The position numbers and the translations under genes are program-made. Under the pieces are notes generated by a model. That model worked only from the letters and a program-made list of their open reading frames with translations, did not search any database and was not told the origin of the DNA. Shown in pieces: positions 20,901 through 41,414 of a DNA stretch of 64,000 bases. Numbering within the stretch: the first letter of the stretch is position 1; each line of letters starts with the position of its first letter. Source of the DNA: Imbricaverruca yamaguchii (lineage: Eukaryota; Arthropoda; Thecostraca; Neoverrucidae); assembly GCA_034440575.1 (NCBI GenBank), contig JAOTOL010001498.1, forward strand, positions 186,001 to 250,000, in the 5' to 3' direction.

Positions 20901-21151
20901 TGTTTCATATCTGATGGAATGAAGCACAACACTGTCATGGTGCACGCCTTCCTCCGACGCCTGATACCCGAGATGAAAAAGAAAGTACCGCAAAGCAAAA
21001 GGCGGCTACTGAGTTGCAGGCGCGGTTCGATGCTGCCAGAACTATCAAAGGGACTAAGAAGCTCCACAGGTTTGTCCCTGTGAGTGCCACCACCATGCGC
21101 GATCATGAGCTGCCCACAGACGATGGTTATGATGTTCGAGTTACGCATTAA
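17956..21151 (+). pseudogene. Decayed transposase-like gene of an unnamed family (three exons)
   Basis: Likely exons are 17956-18315 (donor GAA/GTAAGT), 18681-18845 (acceptor CCCTTTTCAG, donor CAG/GTCAGT) and 19870-21151. In order: a Cys motif (PCCSDPF ... LLCAKCR), a basic segment (KRKLASAKLNKAS), HMVKSARKLKETHGILPEV, then RMCPGQKDCVAV, then GTHTMCVCTYHHNPKLLIS, then DCMMGACANCPG, then QGDFSYNYSFVVQDAAQGFYW, then FISDGMKHNTVMVHAFLRRL and a C-terminal LHRFVPVSATT segment. I recall this arrangement from uncharacterised multi-copy proteins in cnidarians, ticks and insects. At least four frame shifts break it (near 18150, the T run at 19981-19987, about 20275, about 20860). The segment that should carry the ATSHGK motif is deleted near 21000. 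Its place between long TIRs argues it is the transposase. Confidence 0.75.
18846..19869 (+). other. Intron of the transposase-like gene with inserted repeats
   Basis: Contains a long stretch of GGGCGCC-type degenerate repeats (18890-19560) resembling a separate inserted element, and a segment ending in (AAC)n at 19688-19702, probably a retroposon 3' tail. Confidence 0.4.
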
Positions 21152-21639
21152 AATGACCAGGGACAGTGACACAAACATCGTAGGGATGACAACCTGCGTG
21201 CAAATGTGCAATGTTATAAATCTGCGCGACCGGCTGTTGTGCCCATTGTCTTGCATAGTGCGTGCTTACCTGCTCGATCAAGTGCATTTTTTCCGTCATA
21301 TAATCGTTATTGATCGAATGACTTGTGCTGAGTTCTTTCAAGAAAATGAAACCATTGTAATTTCTTTGGTGTTCCTGTTTCAGTGTTGCATTACAAACGT
21401 GCGACTCATATGGCATGCAAACGAACAGTCCAGAAACATAGTGTTTGATGTGTTCGATGGTGGCACGATGGTATCAGCGGCGCTTTTTGTAATTTGTCGA
21501 GGGGGCGGATGGAGAGGCGGTGGGCGACACGACGTGGGCCCCAGGGAAGGTACTGCGATAAAGTTCACAGATATTCAATGGTTAAATCGGAACAAAGGAC
21601 TGGAAACCAGTTTCACATTGAAGAGACAGGTTGTCGCAA

Positions 21640-22142
21640 CCAGTGTCTGCCCCCCCCCCCCCCTCTTCCGCTGGCATCACATCACACGCTTGTCAGCGTC
21701 GTCGCTGCGCGGCCGCGCGCGCGCAGCGGCCGGGTTTAACGTGCGAGCGGGAGTGACATCGGTACATTTAAGCTCATGGGGCTCGTTACTCTTTATCCGT
21801 TCCACTTTTTTATTGATTGATCCCGTAGTACAAAGAATGCCGAATCACACAAAGTCGGAATTTTTCCGGAGAATTCATAGAAAAATTAGTTTTGCAAAAT
21901 TTCCAATTTTTAAATAATTTTTGGGACAACTTAAAAGAGGGATACATTTCCATTTACGAAGCACTGGTAATCCATGTACCTTTCCCAACAATCTGGCATT
22001 TATCTTTATTCACATTCCTTATAGCATATGGGTGAAAATTGCCGTCGAAAATATTTTTGCACGTGCGGATCGTCATATTCCCTGAGGCTATAACTTCGAA
22101 ACCACATGCCGCAGAAAAAATAATATCACAGCCGTGATCAGC
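21640..22142 (+). repeat. Right terminal inverted repeat
   Basis: Uninterrupted arm, inner end at a C run (21651-21663), outer end ATCACAGCCGTGATCAG. It pairs with 16891-17286 plus about 17650-17770. Confidence 0.85.
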
Positions 22143-22960
22143 ACCAGCAGGTTTCGCCGAAATCCGTGACAGGAGGGTGTTAAATCGACACCTCGGCTGG
22201 ATGATCTGTGCGGGAATGCCTCAGTTTTCACATCAGTGCTCGACAAAATTCAGAACTGACATATTTGGCCACTACACTTCACATGCTTGGCACAAATACC
22301 ACAGGTTAGAAGCCAATACCACTGATAGAAAAGATAAATGGTTTTGCACAATGCCTGTCCAAATATACCGCACATTACGTCGACAGCTATAACGCGCCAT
22401 TACAGCGTCTTTGGAATGTCCTTAGAACGTCTACATAGCGGCCTTGGACCATCTTTGGAGCGTCATTGGAGACCTGAAAGTCACCCTGAAATATAACTGC
22501 TTTTGGGCATCCAAAAGAACTTCTGAGAGCGGTACAGCTATGCTAAAGGCGCTCTTAGAACGATCTGGAAGTCTCTAATAAGGCGCATATCACGTTTCCT
22601 TGGGAAGAGGCATTCAAAGGGCAAAGGGCTTCTAAGGGCACCACACACATTCTAAAAGCGTGCCAGGGATGCTCTAACGGCACCCATAGGACGTCTGTAG
22701 CTCCCTCGGATGGTCTCTGAGGGTACCTTCACGGCGCGATTTGGCGCCTTTAGGACATCAGTCGGACGCCCCAAAAGACGTTCCAATGCTGATTACAGAA
22801 CACATTTGGTCCCCCTTTGGACTTGGACACACATTTGGACACACGAAGAACACTCATGATGCCTCACGGAGCTCAGAGATATTCCAAGGGCGCTGTAGGG
22901 AAGCTATGAGGGTGTCCTTAAAACGTTTGTGTGCACTCTTCGAGCGTCAGGTGGGTGCAA
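22143..22960. other. Downstream of PARG, degenerate repeats
   Basis: 22390-22940 consists of diverged short units (TTAGAACGTCT, AAGGGCGC, GGACGTCTG). No exon recognised. It may include the PARG 3' UTR. Confidence 0.4.
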
Positions 22961-31965
<9,005 letters not shown>

Positions 31966-32199
31966 GGCGACCGTGCTGCTCACGGGCACCGTCTGAACCT
32001 TGTGCCGCTTATCGGCACCGGCGACGTGCAGCGGAAGCTGTAGATGGAAGGCGCCATCTCAGTGATGACACTGCGAATACTTGTTCATTAGGTGGGGCAG
32101 CAGATTACCTGCTACACTACAGTCGGCCCACAATCACAATCTGTAGATTGTTCGGGAAGTCATTGCCATATTCAATAAGAAGATATGTTGACAATTCAG

Positions 32200-32690
32200 T
32201 CAGTTAATTAGGCTTTAGGGCGCATGCATATCCAAATGCGCATCGGGCCTCAGGCATGCCAGCAATTATGCAAGAACAGCTAACTCAGATGCTAAAATAG
32301 GATAATATGAACTTGGACAAGTGCAAGAAGCCTTTTTAATGTTAATTTTCCAAAAGCACATTGAGTGGCAAACCCCTTCAGCTACTTGATCAGCAGAGGG
32401 AAATTAGGAATGCAGCGGCCGCGACTCTGCCAGAGTGGTGATAGGTGCCTCATAGTGGTGAGAGGTGCCTCATAGAGGGGGTGAGAGGGGCCCTGTGAGC
32501 TGTCCAGCTGTGCAGCATCCACTCACCAGTCGCGGCAGGTCGTCAATGGACCAATCAACGGTCGTCGCGGAGCGGACCGACTGGCCTCAGGTGACCCGGT
32601 CGTGGCCACGGCGCCAGGTCAGAGCCGAACAGCTGCCGGTGTGGTGTGGATCTCTCACTCTGCACACAAGTAAAAGGTGACTCGTAAATA
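32200..32690. other. Upstream of PARG; partial repeat C and the candidate 5' exon
   Basis: A partial repeat C (GCGCCCTAAAGCC on the minus strand) lies at 32200-32228. The PARG promoter may lie here or at 31966-32100. No TATA box is claimed. Confidence 0.35.
32527..32580 (-). CDS. PARG: Possible 5' exon of PARG
   Basis: 18 codons, SVRSATTVDWSIDDLPRL, between an AG acceptor (GAGGCCAG) and a strong donor CTG/GTGAGT, phase 0. It could join an alternative phase-0 acceptor at 31912 (TTGTGCAG) to read LPRL-SACHTVFYQVP. That resembles the order of conserved residues before the macrodomain in other PARGs. Competing view: the gene simply starts at the ATG at 31965. Confidence 0.3.
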
Positions 32691-35170
32691 TATTGCCAGG
32701 CTCCAATACTAATACAACAGGACCAAGCAGTGAAAAGACATCAAGTGAAATATAAGGACACTGTGCATACAGAACCAATTGGATTTCCATAACAAATGTA
32801 CATGTCATGGGTACCACTAGTACCTATACAATTTATATAACCTTCAAAAACCTGCAATGTGGCAGAAACATTGTAATACAGTTTAGAAATACTAACACAT
32901 GCAATTTCACAGATGGATTGCACCAAACTCACAAAATAGCATGGAATGTATGCAGCTGTTGATTGGTGACCACACAACCAGCATCCACAGTTTTGAAGTA
33001 GCTGGGCTGTCTTACAACTTACAGAAGTGCCAGCCCATTTGCAAACACAAGATTGCAGGGGTTCTGCATGAAATAATAAACCTCCAATTACCTGAAACTA
33101 TGCATGATTCAACCATTTAATTGTTGACATGTCAGTTTTACTCCCTTCCACATTCTTTCCATTATTCTCCTTCTTTCCCAATTATCTCTTTACCAGTCAG
33201 CATGGGTTCTGCAACATGGGGAGGGGATTGTGGGGATACATCCCCTCAATTGTCAGATGTGGGGGGGGTATACCCAAATAATTGTCTGGCACATGGCACA
33301 CTATTTATGGATGAAATCATATATTGCAGCTGGAAATGGTGGAAATGTGTCTTGATGTGCAGTCTTCCTTTGCTCTGTCACTCAGATCAGCAAATGGAAT
33401 TGATGTTATTGATGGCCACACTGTCAGCTTGGTTTGAACATGGTTCATGTTTTATGTGACTGGTGTAAATGGCCATTTTCATGTTTACACCACATTCATC
33501 AGAGCATCATACCATTGACCACCATCAATCTGTCAGTCTCCAGTGTCATCATAATCTACCAATTTACAGAGTATCATAATTCTTCTCTACTCAAAGCATG
33601 ATTGGCTAGTTATTGTAGACAGGTACAGCACAGTACAGTACATGTTCTAGCAAGGCTGCTCACTGGCTGTCAGCACCCAAACATTGCCCTTCCACCCAAC
33701 CTAGATTACAATACAGGGTTATGCCCATGGACTTTCTCAAACTACAAAAATAGGGTTACATGCTGCCATTAACTACAGCTCTCAATATGGGCTTGAACAA
33801 ATGTTTAAGGTGGAGGGCCAACTTTGCTGATGAATACATATGCTGGTGAATACTGATGACCCCACAACAGACCTAGGATGACCAAATGGATTGAGGCATA
33901 GCCAAGGGGTGGGCCAGGGACACATCCCCCTACAGACAGAGACCAAAAATACACAAGATGAAACAAGAATCTCTTTAGACATTCACCACATAAAGCCATA
34001 CATTTTGTTGGATTAAGCACACCAAGAGAGCTGTTTATTTCTGCATATATATATTTTTGGGGTGTGGGTGTGGGGGGGGGGGTCCCTTACAAAAATCCTG
34101 ACTGGATATACAATTTTTATTATTAAAATCTCCATGAGATTGCATTCATGCTCTTGAATGGTACCTATTAAATGCCAAAAATATGTTATGGCATGAAGTG
34201 CTCATTAATGCAAATCTCCAGTATCTGAGTATGCATGTCTCCATGGTGATTTCAGTGAAAATATTGCCTGAGCCCTCCTCTGGTTAATTGGATAATTTCT
34301 CTTGGATGTCCACTCAGTTTCACATGCATTGCAACATTGCACATCATGTGGTAATGTTTTTGTGGACATGGCCAATTCAGTTATGTTCAAATGCATGGCA
34401 TTGACACATAACTGGCTAAATTGCAACCTTGTCAGATACTTCAGCTCTTTTTGCATTGACAATAAGTTCACATTCTTAACTTACTTCCATGTCTTGTTAA
34501 ACTGATATCCATTTTTAGTGTCCATTCAGATTCATGTGCATGAAAATATTGCCTATCACATGTCACTGGTTTTTATAGTTATAATGTTGATACTAAGTTA
34601 GCCAAATTGCAATTTTGTTGCAAAGTTAAGCTTTGTTTCATGCCAATGCAGCTCTTTTTATATTTGTTGCAGCAATCAAAGTTCAAATGTTTTTTTTTTC
34701 ATACTTATCTGCCCAAGGATCCAACCATGGACCCTAACTTACATGCACAGCATACCTAAACTGCAAGGATGCTAGGTACATGTTCATATGCTGACAGAAT
34801 TTAGTCAAGACCAGGGGGATTCATTCAGCCAGACTTTTTGGTGGTTGGTTTCACCTCTGATAGGTATGTACCTATAGCATTGGTACCTATAGCAACATCT
34901 GCCATGCCTCAGAGTCTAGCTAGTAAGCCACTCCAAATTTATGTCAGGTATACAGAATCTATTAAAAGAACATGCTAGACAAATGTGCATGCGTAGCTGC
35001 TATTCATCACAAACATCCAATTGCAATCATCAAAGCTCATTACCCACCTGGGAATCCACCAACTTAACCACAGGTCTCTCCCAACACTACTCCACACTGT
35101 AATTAACACATGTTCAGGAAACTTTTATATGAATATCAACGCTAAACACTAGTAGTTCATACGCCCTTGC
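32691..35170. other. CpG-depleted AT-rich segment, no gene seen
   Basis: CG dinucleotides are almost absent over about 2.5 kb, in sharp contrast with both sides of the region. No coding domain, TIR or LINE protein was found. TG and CA are frequent, as after methyl-CpG decay. Confidence 0.6.
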
Positions 35171-35631
35171 ACCCAAATTCCATCAATACGAGCTCGGGGG
35201 TGGTGTAATGATTGCGTTGAGTGGTGCAATGCAATTTATATCAAGATAGAGATGCATTTGTCGTCTGAACCAAGGTCTGAACCTACCCTTCGTAAAATCA
35301 ATGACACTACCTATGTATTTACGCACGTACCTGCCAAGTCATCACATTCCGCTCCAATTCATGGAGATTCCACACATTTATTTCTTAAAATTCACCAACC
35401 AAAATTAGCACTAGAACGTCATAAATGTCTACTGAAGAATAGTGATGGGTAAAACTTTATCCATTTATTTCGTTCATTCATCATCCGGCTGTCTTGGTAC
35501 ATTCGTACCCGTATAACTCGCATCCAAGCAAATTTGTCTCCAAGAGAATTTTGCTGGGAACACAAGTGCGATTATATGCGATATATGCTAAGAAGGTAGG
35601 TGCATCTCCTGTTCATTTCATTTTTTTTTCA

Positions 35632-35835
35632 GCCGGCCCACTGAACATGCTAAGATCGGTCCGCTGTTGGCTGGGGAGTAGAATATCCGCCCATGCCAAC
35701 ATGCAGCCGACACCCAGTCGACATGCAGCCAACGAGGGGCCGACGTCGGAAATGTGTAGAGCTGCCATGTCTGGAGCCGAGTACCCCATTGTCGATTGGG
35801 GAGTGCAATGTTGAACAACTGTCCACGTCGGCTGT
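35632..35835 (+). repeat. Foldback-type family F, copy 1
   Basis: Contains CTGTTGGCTGGGGAGTAGAA, ACATGCAGCCGACACCCAG and GGGGCCGACGTCGG, shared with copies at 36885-37080 and (inverted) 37740-37935. Confidence 0.6.
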
Positions 35836-36884
35836 CAACTATTGATATGCCAAACTCGACCATACATATGTTAACCCTGTCTCTCCGGTCAATCCTCACA
35901 CCCCGCCTCTTAGGGGGAGGAGGGGCGGATAGTAACCCCTAATATCCAAACCAAGCGTCGCACGAAAACGAAAGAACTTTCATCGGAGAGCGCTCGAGTA
36001 GGGCCCGTATCCACCGCCAAAAAAAAATCCCGCAAAAGTGACGTCACTAGGGGACCTATATTTTCACAACTTACCTCATGTTTTTGGCTCTGGAAGTTCA
36101 TTTTGGGGATATTTTAAGAAAAATAGTTGGAATCAGAATAGGACAGCAAAATTGACCAGGGTCATACAATTTTTTTTTCAACACAAAATAAAAATGATTT
36201 TTTGTTACATCCCTAAAGATAAGCAAACGCTGAAAGTTTCATTAAAATATCTCTTTCCGTTAAAGCGTGACGATTGGTTGAACACTTTTGGAGGTGACCT
36301 CACTTGACCTAGACTAACTCGTTGATCCTAGATAACCTGACTTCAAAAGTTTGACAAAACATGCCAAATTGATGTGGAAAAAGGTAAGCCAAATTTCGGC
36401 GCGCTGCCGCACGCCGCTCGTTTACTATCCGCGAACGACCTGGGGTGGGGGGAAATTGGTGACCCCGAGACGGCGCGGGTTAACATTCCAGGTGAGTTTG
36501 GTATTCCATTCCAAGATGCCGAGTTCGCCTTGACGCATGCCAACGGTTGGTCGACTTCGGGATGTTTACTGGGGAATTGGTGCCCCCTCCCCCACCACCA
36601 CACCCTGAGTGGAAACCAGCGGAGCCACGGAAACAGACCCTATAGGGGTTCTGTTCTCGTAGCTCCACTAACCTCCACAAACCTCCACTGGTTGTTCCCA
36701 TCACAAACCCAGTGGATATTTCTCCTCAAACAACTTCCACCAGTGGAGCAAAAGCTTCACCGGCCGAAGAGCAGGGTCCGATTGTTGTTTTTTTTTGCAG
36801 TGGAGCTCATTGACAGTGCACATGCTCCATATATGTGCGTGTAACATATATGTGTCGCAGGGGTAAAGTTTTCCTATTCCAGTG

Positions 36885-37935
36885 AACATGCCGAAAGCGG
36901 TCCGACGTCGATTCGATGCGGTCCTACGTCAGGCCGATGTGGGGATGCCAGCGGCCCGCTGTCGGCTAGGGAATGAAATATCGGCCCATATCGACATGCA
37001 GCCAACACTCAGCCTGCACGTAGCCAACGTGGGGTCGATGTCGGAAGAATATCGTGCTGCTGTTAGAACGCTAGTGACCCGTTGACGGCTCTGGAGTGAA
37101 ATCTTGGATAACGTCTCGACGTCGGCTGGCTGATGTTCCAAGTCAGATTGTTGATGTCGGGCCGGGAGGAACCTGCTATCGGGGTACTGCTTACGAGACA
37201 CCGAACTCGCCGCGACACATGCCGACAGCGGGCCGACATCGGCATGCTTACAGGGATGATGCCTTTGGGTGGCGCCTGTGCCCTACCACTTTACATTGGC
37301 CCCACTATCAACATTCAGCTTGCATCTTCACATGGGCTTATCAACACAATTGACAGGATTCGTTGTCGACATGCATTAGGTCGCAGTCCATGGGAGCAGA
37401 TCCAGGAATTATCATGGGGATGTGACTGGATTGGGAGCACCTGAAGTGCTTCGCTGGTAATCCATTTATCGAGGGGAGGAGATGCACTCTAATGGAATGA
37501 ACGGGTGCCTTTTCCTTCCAAAGTAGCACCTAATTTTGCTCCGAGAAGGTACCTCTCCAGCAAACATGCCGATGTCGGCTTGCCGTTGGCATGTGTTGGG
37601 GCGAGCCCGGCATCTCACAAGCGGCCCCACATCGGCATACTAGCCTGAAATATCGACATATGTCGGGTTGAGTTCGGAACAGAATAGCGGCCAGCCGACG
37701 TTGGGCCGCTAGTTGTCCGCTAGCGTCTCGACAGCCGTTCGCAATCATCCTGACATCAGCCGCCTCCCGTCGGCTACATGTCGGCTAGGTGTCAGCTGCA
37801 TGTCGACATGGGCTGACGTTCCACTCCCCAGCCGACAGTGGGCCGCTGGCGGCCCGACAGCGTCCCGACATAGGAGCGAGCATCGGGCAGACATGGGGCC
37901 GCTGTCGGCATGCTCACTAGATGTGGCTGAAAACA
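36885..37935. mobile_element. Putative foldback element with inverted family F arms
   Basis: About 190 bp at 36885-37080 (CAGCGGCCCGCTGTCGGCT, ATCGACATGCAGCC, GTAGCCAACGTGGGG) recurs inverted at 37740-37935 (AGCCGACAGTGGGCCGCTGG read on +). The interior has more GCCGACATCGG-like palindromic pieces. No protein is encoded. Confidence 0.55.
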
Positions 37936-38789
37936 TATATATTTAATTGGAGAGGGTTCCACTGGAACCTTCCTGGGGGGGGGGGGCATCTTTTTCCGGT
38001 TTAAGGGACGCTGCATTCCATGGGCGATGGACACATTTCACATTGATCAGCTGCATCCACCCCTGGAGCCACCAATGGTTTTCGACCTTCTACACCCTAT
38101 ATGGTACCTGCATGAAGAAAGAACTCATGCCGACTGCTAGTATTCCGCTCAATCATTTTACCATAGTGGAATCAATCTCTACATGCACCTACACATCTAT
38201 ATGTTTAATAATATTAATATTTCCTCCACAGAAGGAAGCGCACCCATTGTAGTTGTGCAGCATCGGATCGGCGCTGTCAACTAGATCGAGGTTGGTACTA
38301 AACATGTTATAAATTTGGTATATTCGGAATGTTTTCCCGGCATGTTTGTGGTACGACTGATCACCAACTAAACGGCAGCTCATTATTTGTTAACTGAATT
38401 TGTTTTGGGGTTAAGGTGCCCGTGTGTGGGGGGTGGGTTCCGGGTTTTAGTAGGGTGCCGAAGGCGTGTACGTAGCGAGAGTGCGATCAGTTGGGTCGGT
38501 ACGAAACTACAATTAACTATATTTCGGTGATGATGCAGTGATGCAGATGGATGGGAGAAAGGATGAGCGCAAGGCCGTTGTGTGGGCGTAGTAGATACAA
38601 CTTGGACATGCGAGACTGAAACTGGTCGACCAGCCTCGTTCGAAAGGAACTGAATATTTTCCATCATTAGACATCTACCAAGGTAGGCAGGTGCATCACT
38701 TTCTATCATGTTGATAGCGTCTTATCCTGGCGGTGATAGGTAAGATTAGGTGGAACATTTGAAGCCTCAGGTAATCTATGATTTCTTGG

Positions 38790-39460
38790 AATATAGGTAG
38801 TACTTAAATACCTACCTACCTAGGTACCTGGGCACTAGGTAGGTAAGTAGGTAGGTAGCTACCTAGGTATCAACTTTGCCAATGCAATGTTTATGAATGT
38901 GCTGAATATGATGTGATCACTCATAGTTCCTTTCCAAATTCATACTTTTCAGCTGGGAGCCAAAATACCACCCAAAAAGGTGTTTGGAGTTGGGTTGTGA
39001 AAAGTTACATCCAAAATAAAGAAAACATAACATAGTTACCTACCTAACCTAACCTGAAGTGGAAAATGCCCAAATATTTCTTGTCTCTGAACAATATTTC
39101 CAATGAAAAACCTAACCTAATCTCACCTAACCTAATCTATCCTGAACTGTGAAGAAAATACCTGCTTAAGCTGCAATCATGCCAAAAGGTAGGCCGTTAG
39201 GTAGGTAGGAACCTAGGAATGTAGGTACCTACCTCCTACCTACCTACCTACCTAGGTAGTACCTACCTAGATGTTTAGGATAAGTAAATCTCAGCATTTG
39301 ACAAGTATCACTGCAGCTATCGAAGAATTTTAAATGCCCTCCAGTTTTCTTAAAGCAGTGGTGCATTATTGGAGTGATCAGGGGTCAATAGCTAGGTAGG
39401 TAGGTAGGTAGATCATGTATGTACCTACCTATGTACCTAGGTAGGTAGGTACCTACCTAC
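38790..39460. repeat. TAGG/CCTA palindromic microsatellite cluster
   Basis: Several blocks of (CCTA)n and (TAGG)n meeting at CCTAGG or GGTACC centres (38805-38870, 39195-39270, 39392-39465). A few CCTAACCTAACC stretches lie at 39040-39160. Confidence 0.8.
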
Positions 39461-39465
39461 CTGGA

Positions 39466-41310
39466 TTCCCTGAAACATTAACCATCATTTTTGATGCTTT
39501 TGAGTTGCATGTTTTGATTGATTGTGCACAGAGTTAAATTGATGTTTTGGAACACTGGATTTGTAAATGTTTTGTTTTCATCATGTAGTTCAGAGAGGAT
39601 GCTTTTTTGACATTGTGTAATCTGCATTTTGTAGATAGGTAGCTAAGCACTGAATTCCAGTCTGTTGTAAATTCAAAGTCCTAAAGTGTTTGAACTTAAT
39701 AAGAGCCACATGGGCCCATCCAGGTTAAGTCTGTAAGTAAAGGATACTATAACCCTGGCAAAAGACAATCATTGCCAAAACCAACACCACATCTCTAATT
39801 AAAAAGAATCCTCTTGAAGAAAGAAAGGGTCACTCATAGGCTTAGTACAGTGTTTTCATAACTCTCTTGCTCTTATACCTCATACTTGTTTGTTTATTTG
39901 GGCTTAGGGGCACCTGAACTGCTAGTAGTTATCTAGTGCCCATTGTACCTCACACTCCTATTAATAATTACCAGTATTCTGAGTTCCCTGTTCCCAGCTG
40001 GCATGCCTTGTTTTTCCTACCTGTCATACCTTTAAGATCATTGGAATATGCAGTTGATGCACCCATAAACCACAACGACAATCATTTGAAGCTAACCCAC
40101 CTAAATCTCTTTCCTCTTCAATACCATCCAGTTTCCACTCCCATTGTGTATATGAGGGTTTCACCTCCAGACCCCAGATCCATAACCTTACATTTTTCAT
40201 AATGCCTTTGAATCCACAGTGTTGCATTGAACACATTATTTGTTTATGCTATATTACCTGATACAAAGCCCCTTATTGGTGTTGTTTTGCTTTCCAACTG
40301 AAAAGTAAACATTTACAGAGCAAATGATTGGTTATATTGCCTTAGACATGTTCATGAATGTTGCATTGAGCAATAATTAAAAAATCAATTGAACAGCTTA
40401 AAGTGCAAATCCACTAATTTCAGTACACAGGTGTTCTGAAATGTATGCCTGTTCTACAGATTGTGCATGGAAATTACCTGTACAGAACACCAAGCTTTGA
40501 GCTCATTTTTAAAAAAGCATTTGAAGGCAACTGTCAGGAACAATCTCTTGAGTAGTAGTTACTTTTTTTTTTTTGGGGGGGGGACATTTTGATGGCTAAT
40601 GGACAAACTCAAGGAGAAATGTAAAGCTTCATACATAGCTATATACACTGACACATTTGTTATACTGAACTTGATTAATGGGGTTGCTTTGCTCATGTCA
40701 AAGTTCCTGGTGGTTAAAAATGTTCTAGTTTCTTTTAATGAAGCATCATCTACCTAATTTTACATCATAGTCACTTGTGCCCCCTTTTACATGTAATGCT
40801 GATTCTCACATCCTCATGTTTGAGATTCCTACAATCAAAATTACAATGTCGGAACTGTAGGGTATATTATATACAACATATTGGACCATGGAACAAATAA
40901 TTGTGAAGGATAGTACACTCAAATGTCAGTGTGCTTGACCCACTATACTATGCAATGTGTCAAAATATATAGCATGGCTCTGGTGTGCTTGACTTGTCCA
41001 TCCTGCCATGGATTTGTTTTCATCAGTGTGTCAACATGCACAAAGCCACCACACATGGTTGTCTAAATGATTGCAATGTGCTGACATTTCACTGCTTAGT
41101 CACATTGCTAGCAAATTTGAGTTTAATATTTGCTCAAATGTTATATTAATGATCGCTCTATCTCTGCACATCTGGACACTTCAGTGATAATCTTGTTCTT
41201 CAAACTTAGAAACATGTACTCGATCAAGCAGGCATAGCTGAAAATATATTTCAGCAGTCCAATTTCATGATATATGAAAAAGTGAAACAGCCAAAATAAG
41301 ATCCAGAATC
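39466..41310. other. CpG-poor segment, no gene seen
   Basis: AT-rich, CpG-poor sequence without recognised coding potential. Confidence 0.4.
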
Positions 41311-41414
41311 TTATAAAGACATAAAGACATAAAAGATCAGTGCAACTCTGAGCCACAAGGGCCCTTCTTGGTTGCACTCTGTACACTGAACCAGTTGCCC
41401 ACCAAATCTGCCAA

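Larger units (their letters stand above)
16891..22142 (+). mobile_element. DNA transposon with ~500-bp terminal inverted repeats
   Basis: 16891-17286 (continued after a SINE at about 17650-17770) recurs inverted at about 21640-22142. Examples: CTGATCACTGGCTGTGAT at 16891 against ATCACAGCCGTGATCAG at the right end; TCAGG.AAT.TGACGATCCG and GGAAAGGTACAT on both arms; CTTAAATGTACCGATG on both; GTTAAA-CCGGCCGC on both. Identity is roughly 75-85% by eye, so the copy is old. Between the arms lies a spliced, frameshifted transposase-like gene (17956-21151). The target-site duplication is not clear. Confidence 0.85.

Noticed and set aside
32465..32680. + strand ORF starting MDQSTVVAERTDWPQ
   Set aside because: Antisense to the possible PARG 5' exon; no domain.
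39040..39160. Interstitial arthropod telomere repeat (CCTAA)n
   Set aside because: Only two or three exact tandem units at any place, embedded in CCTA-rich low-complexity sequence.
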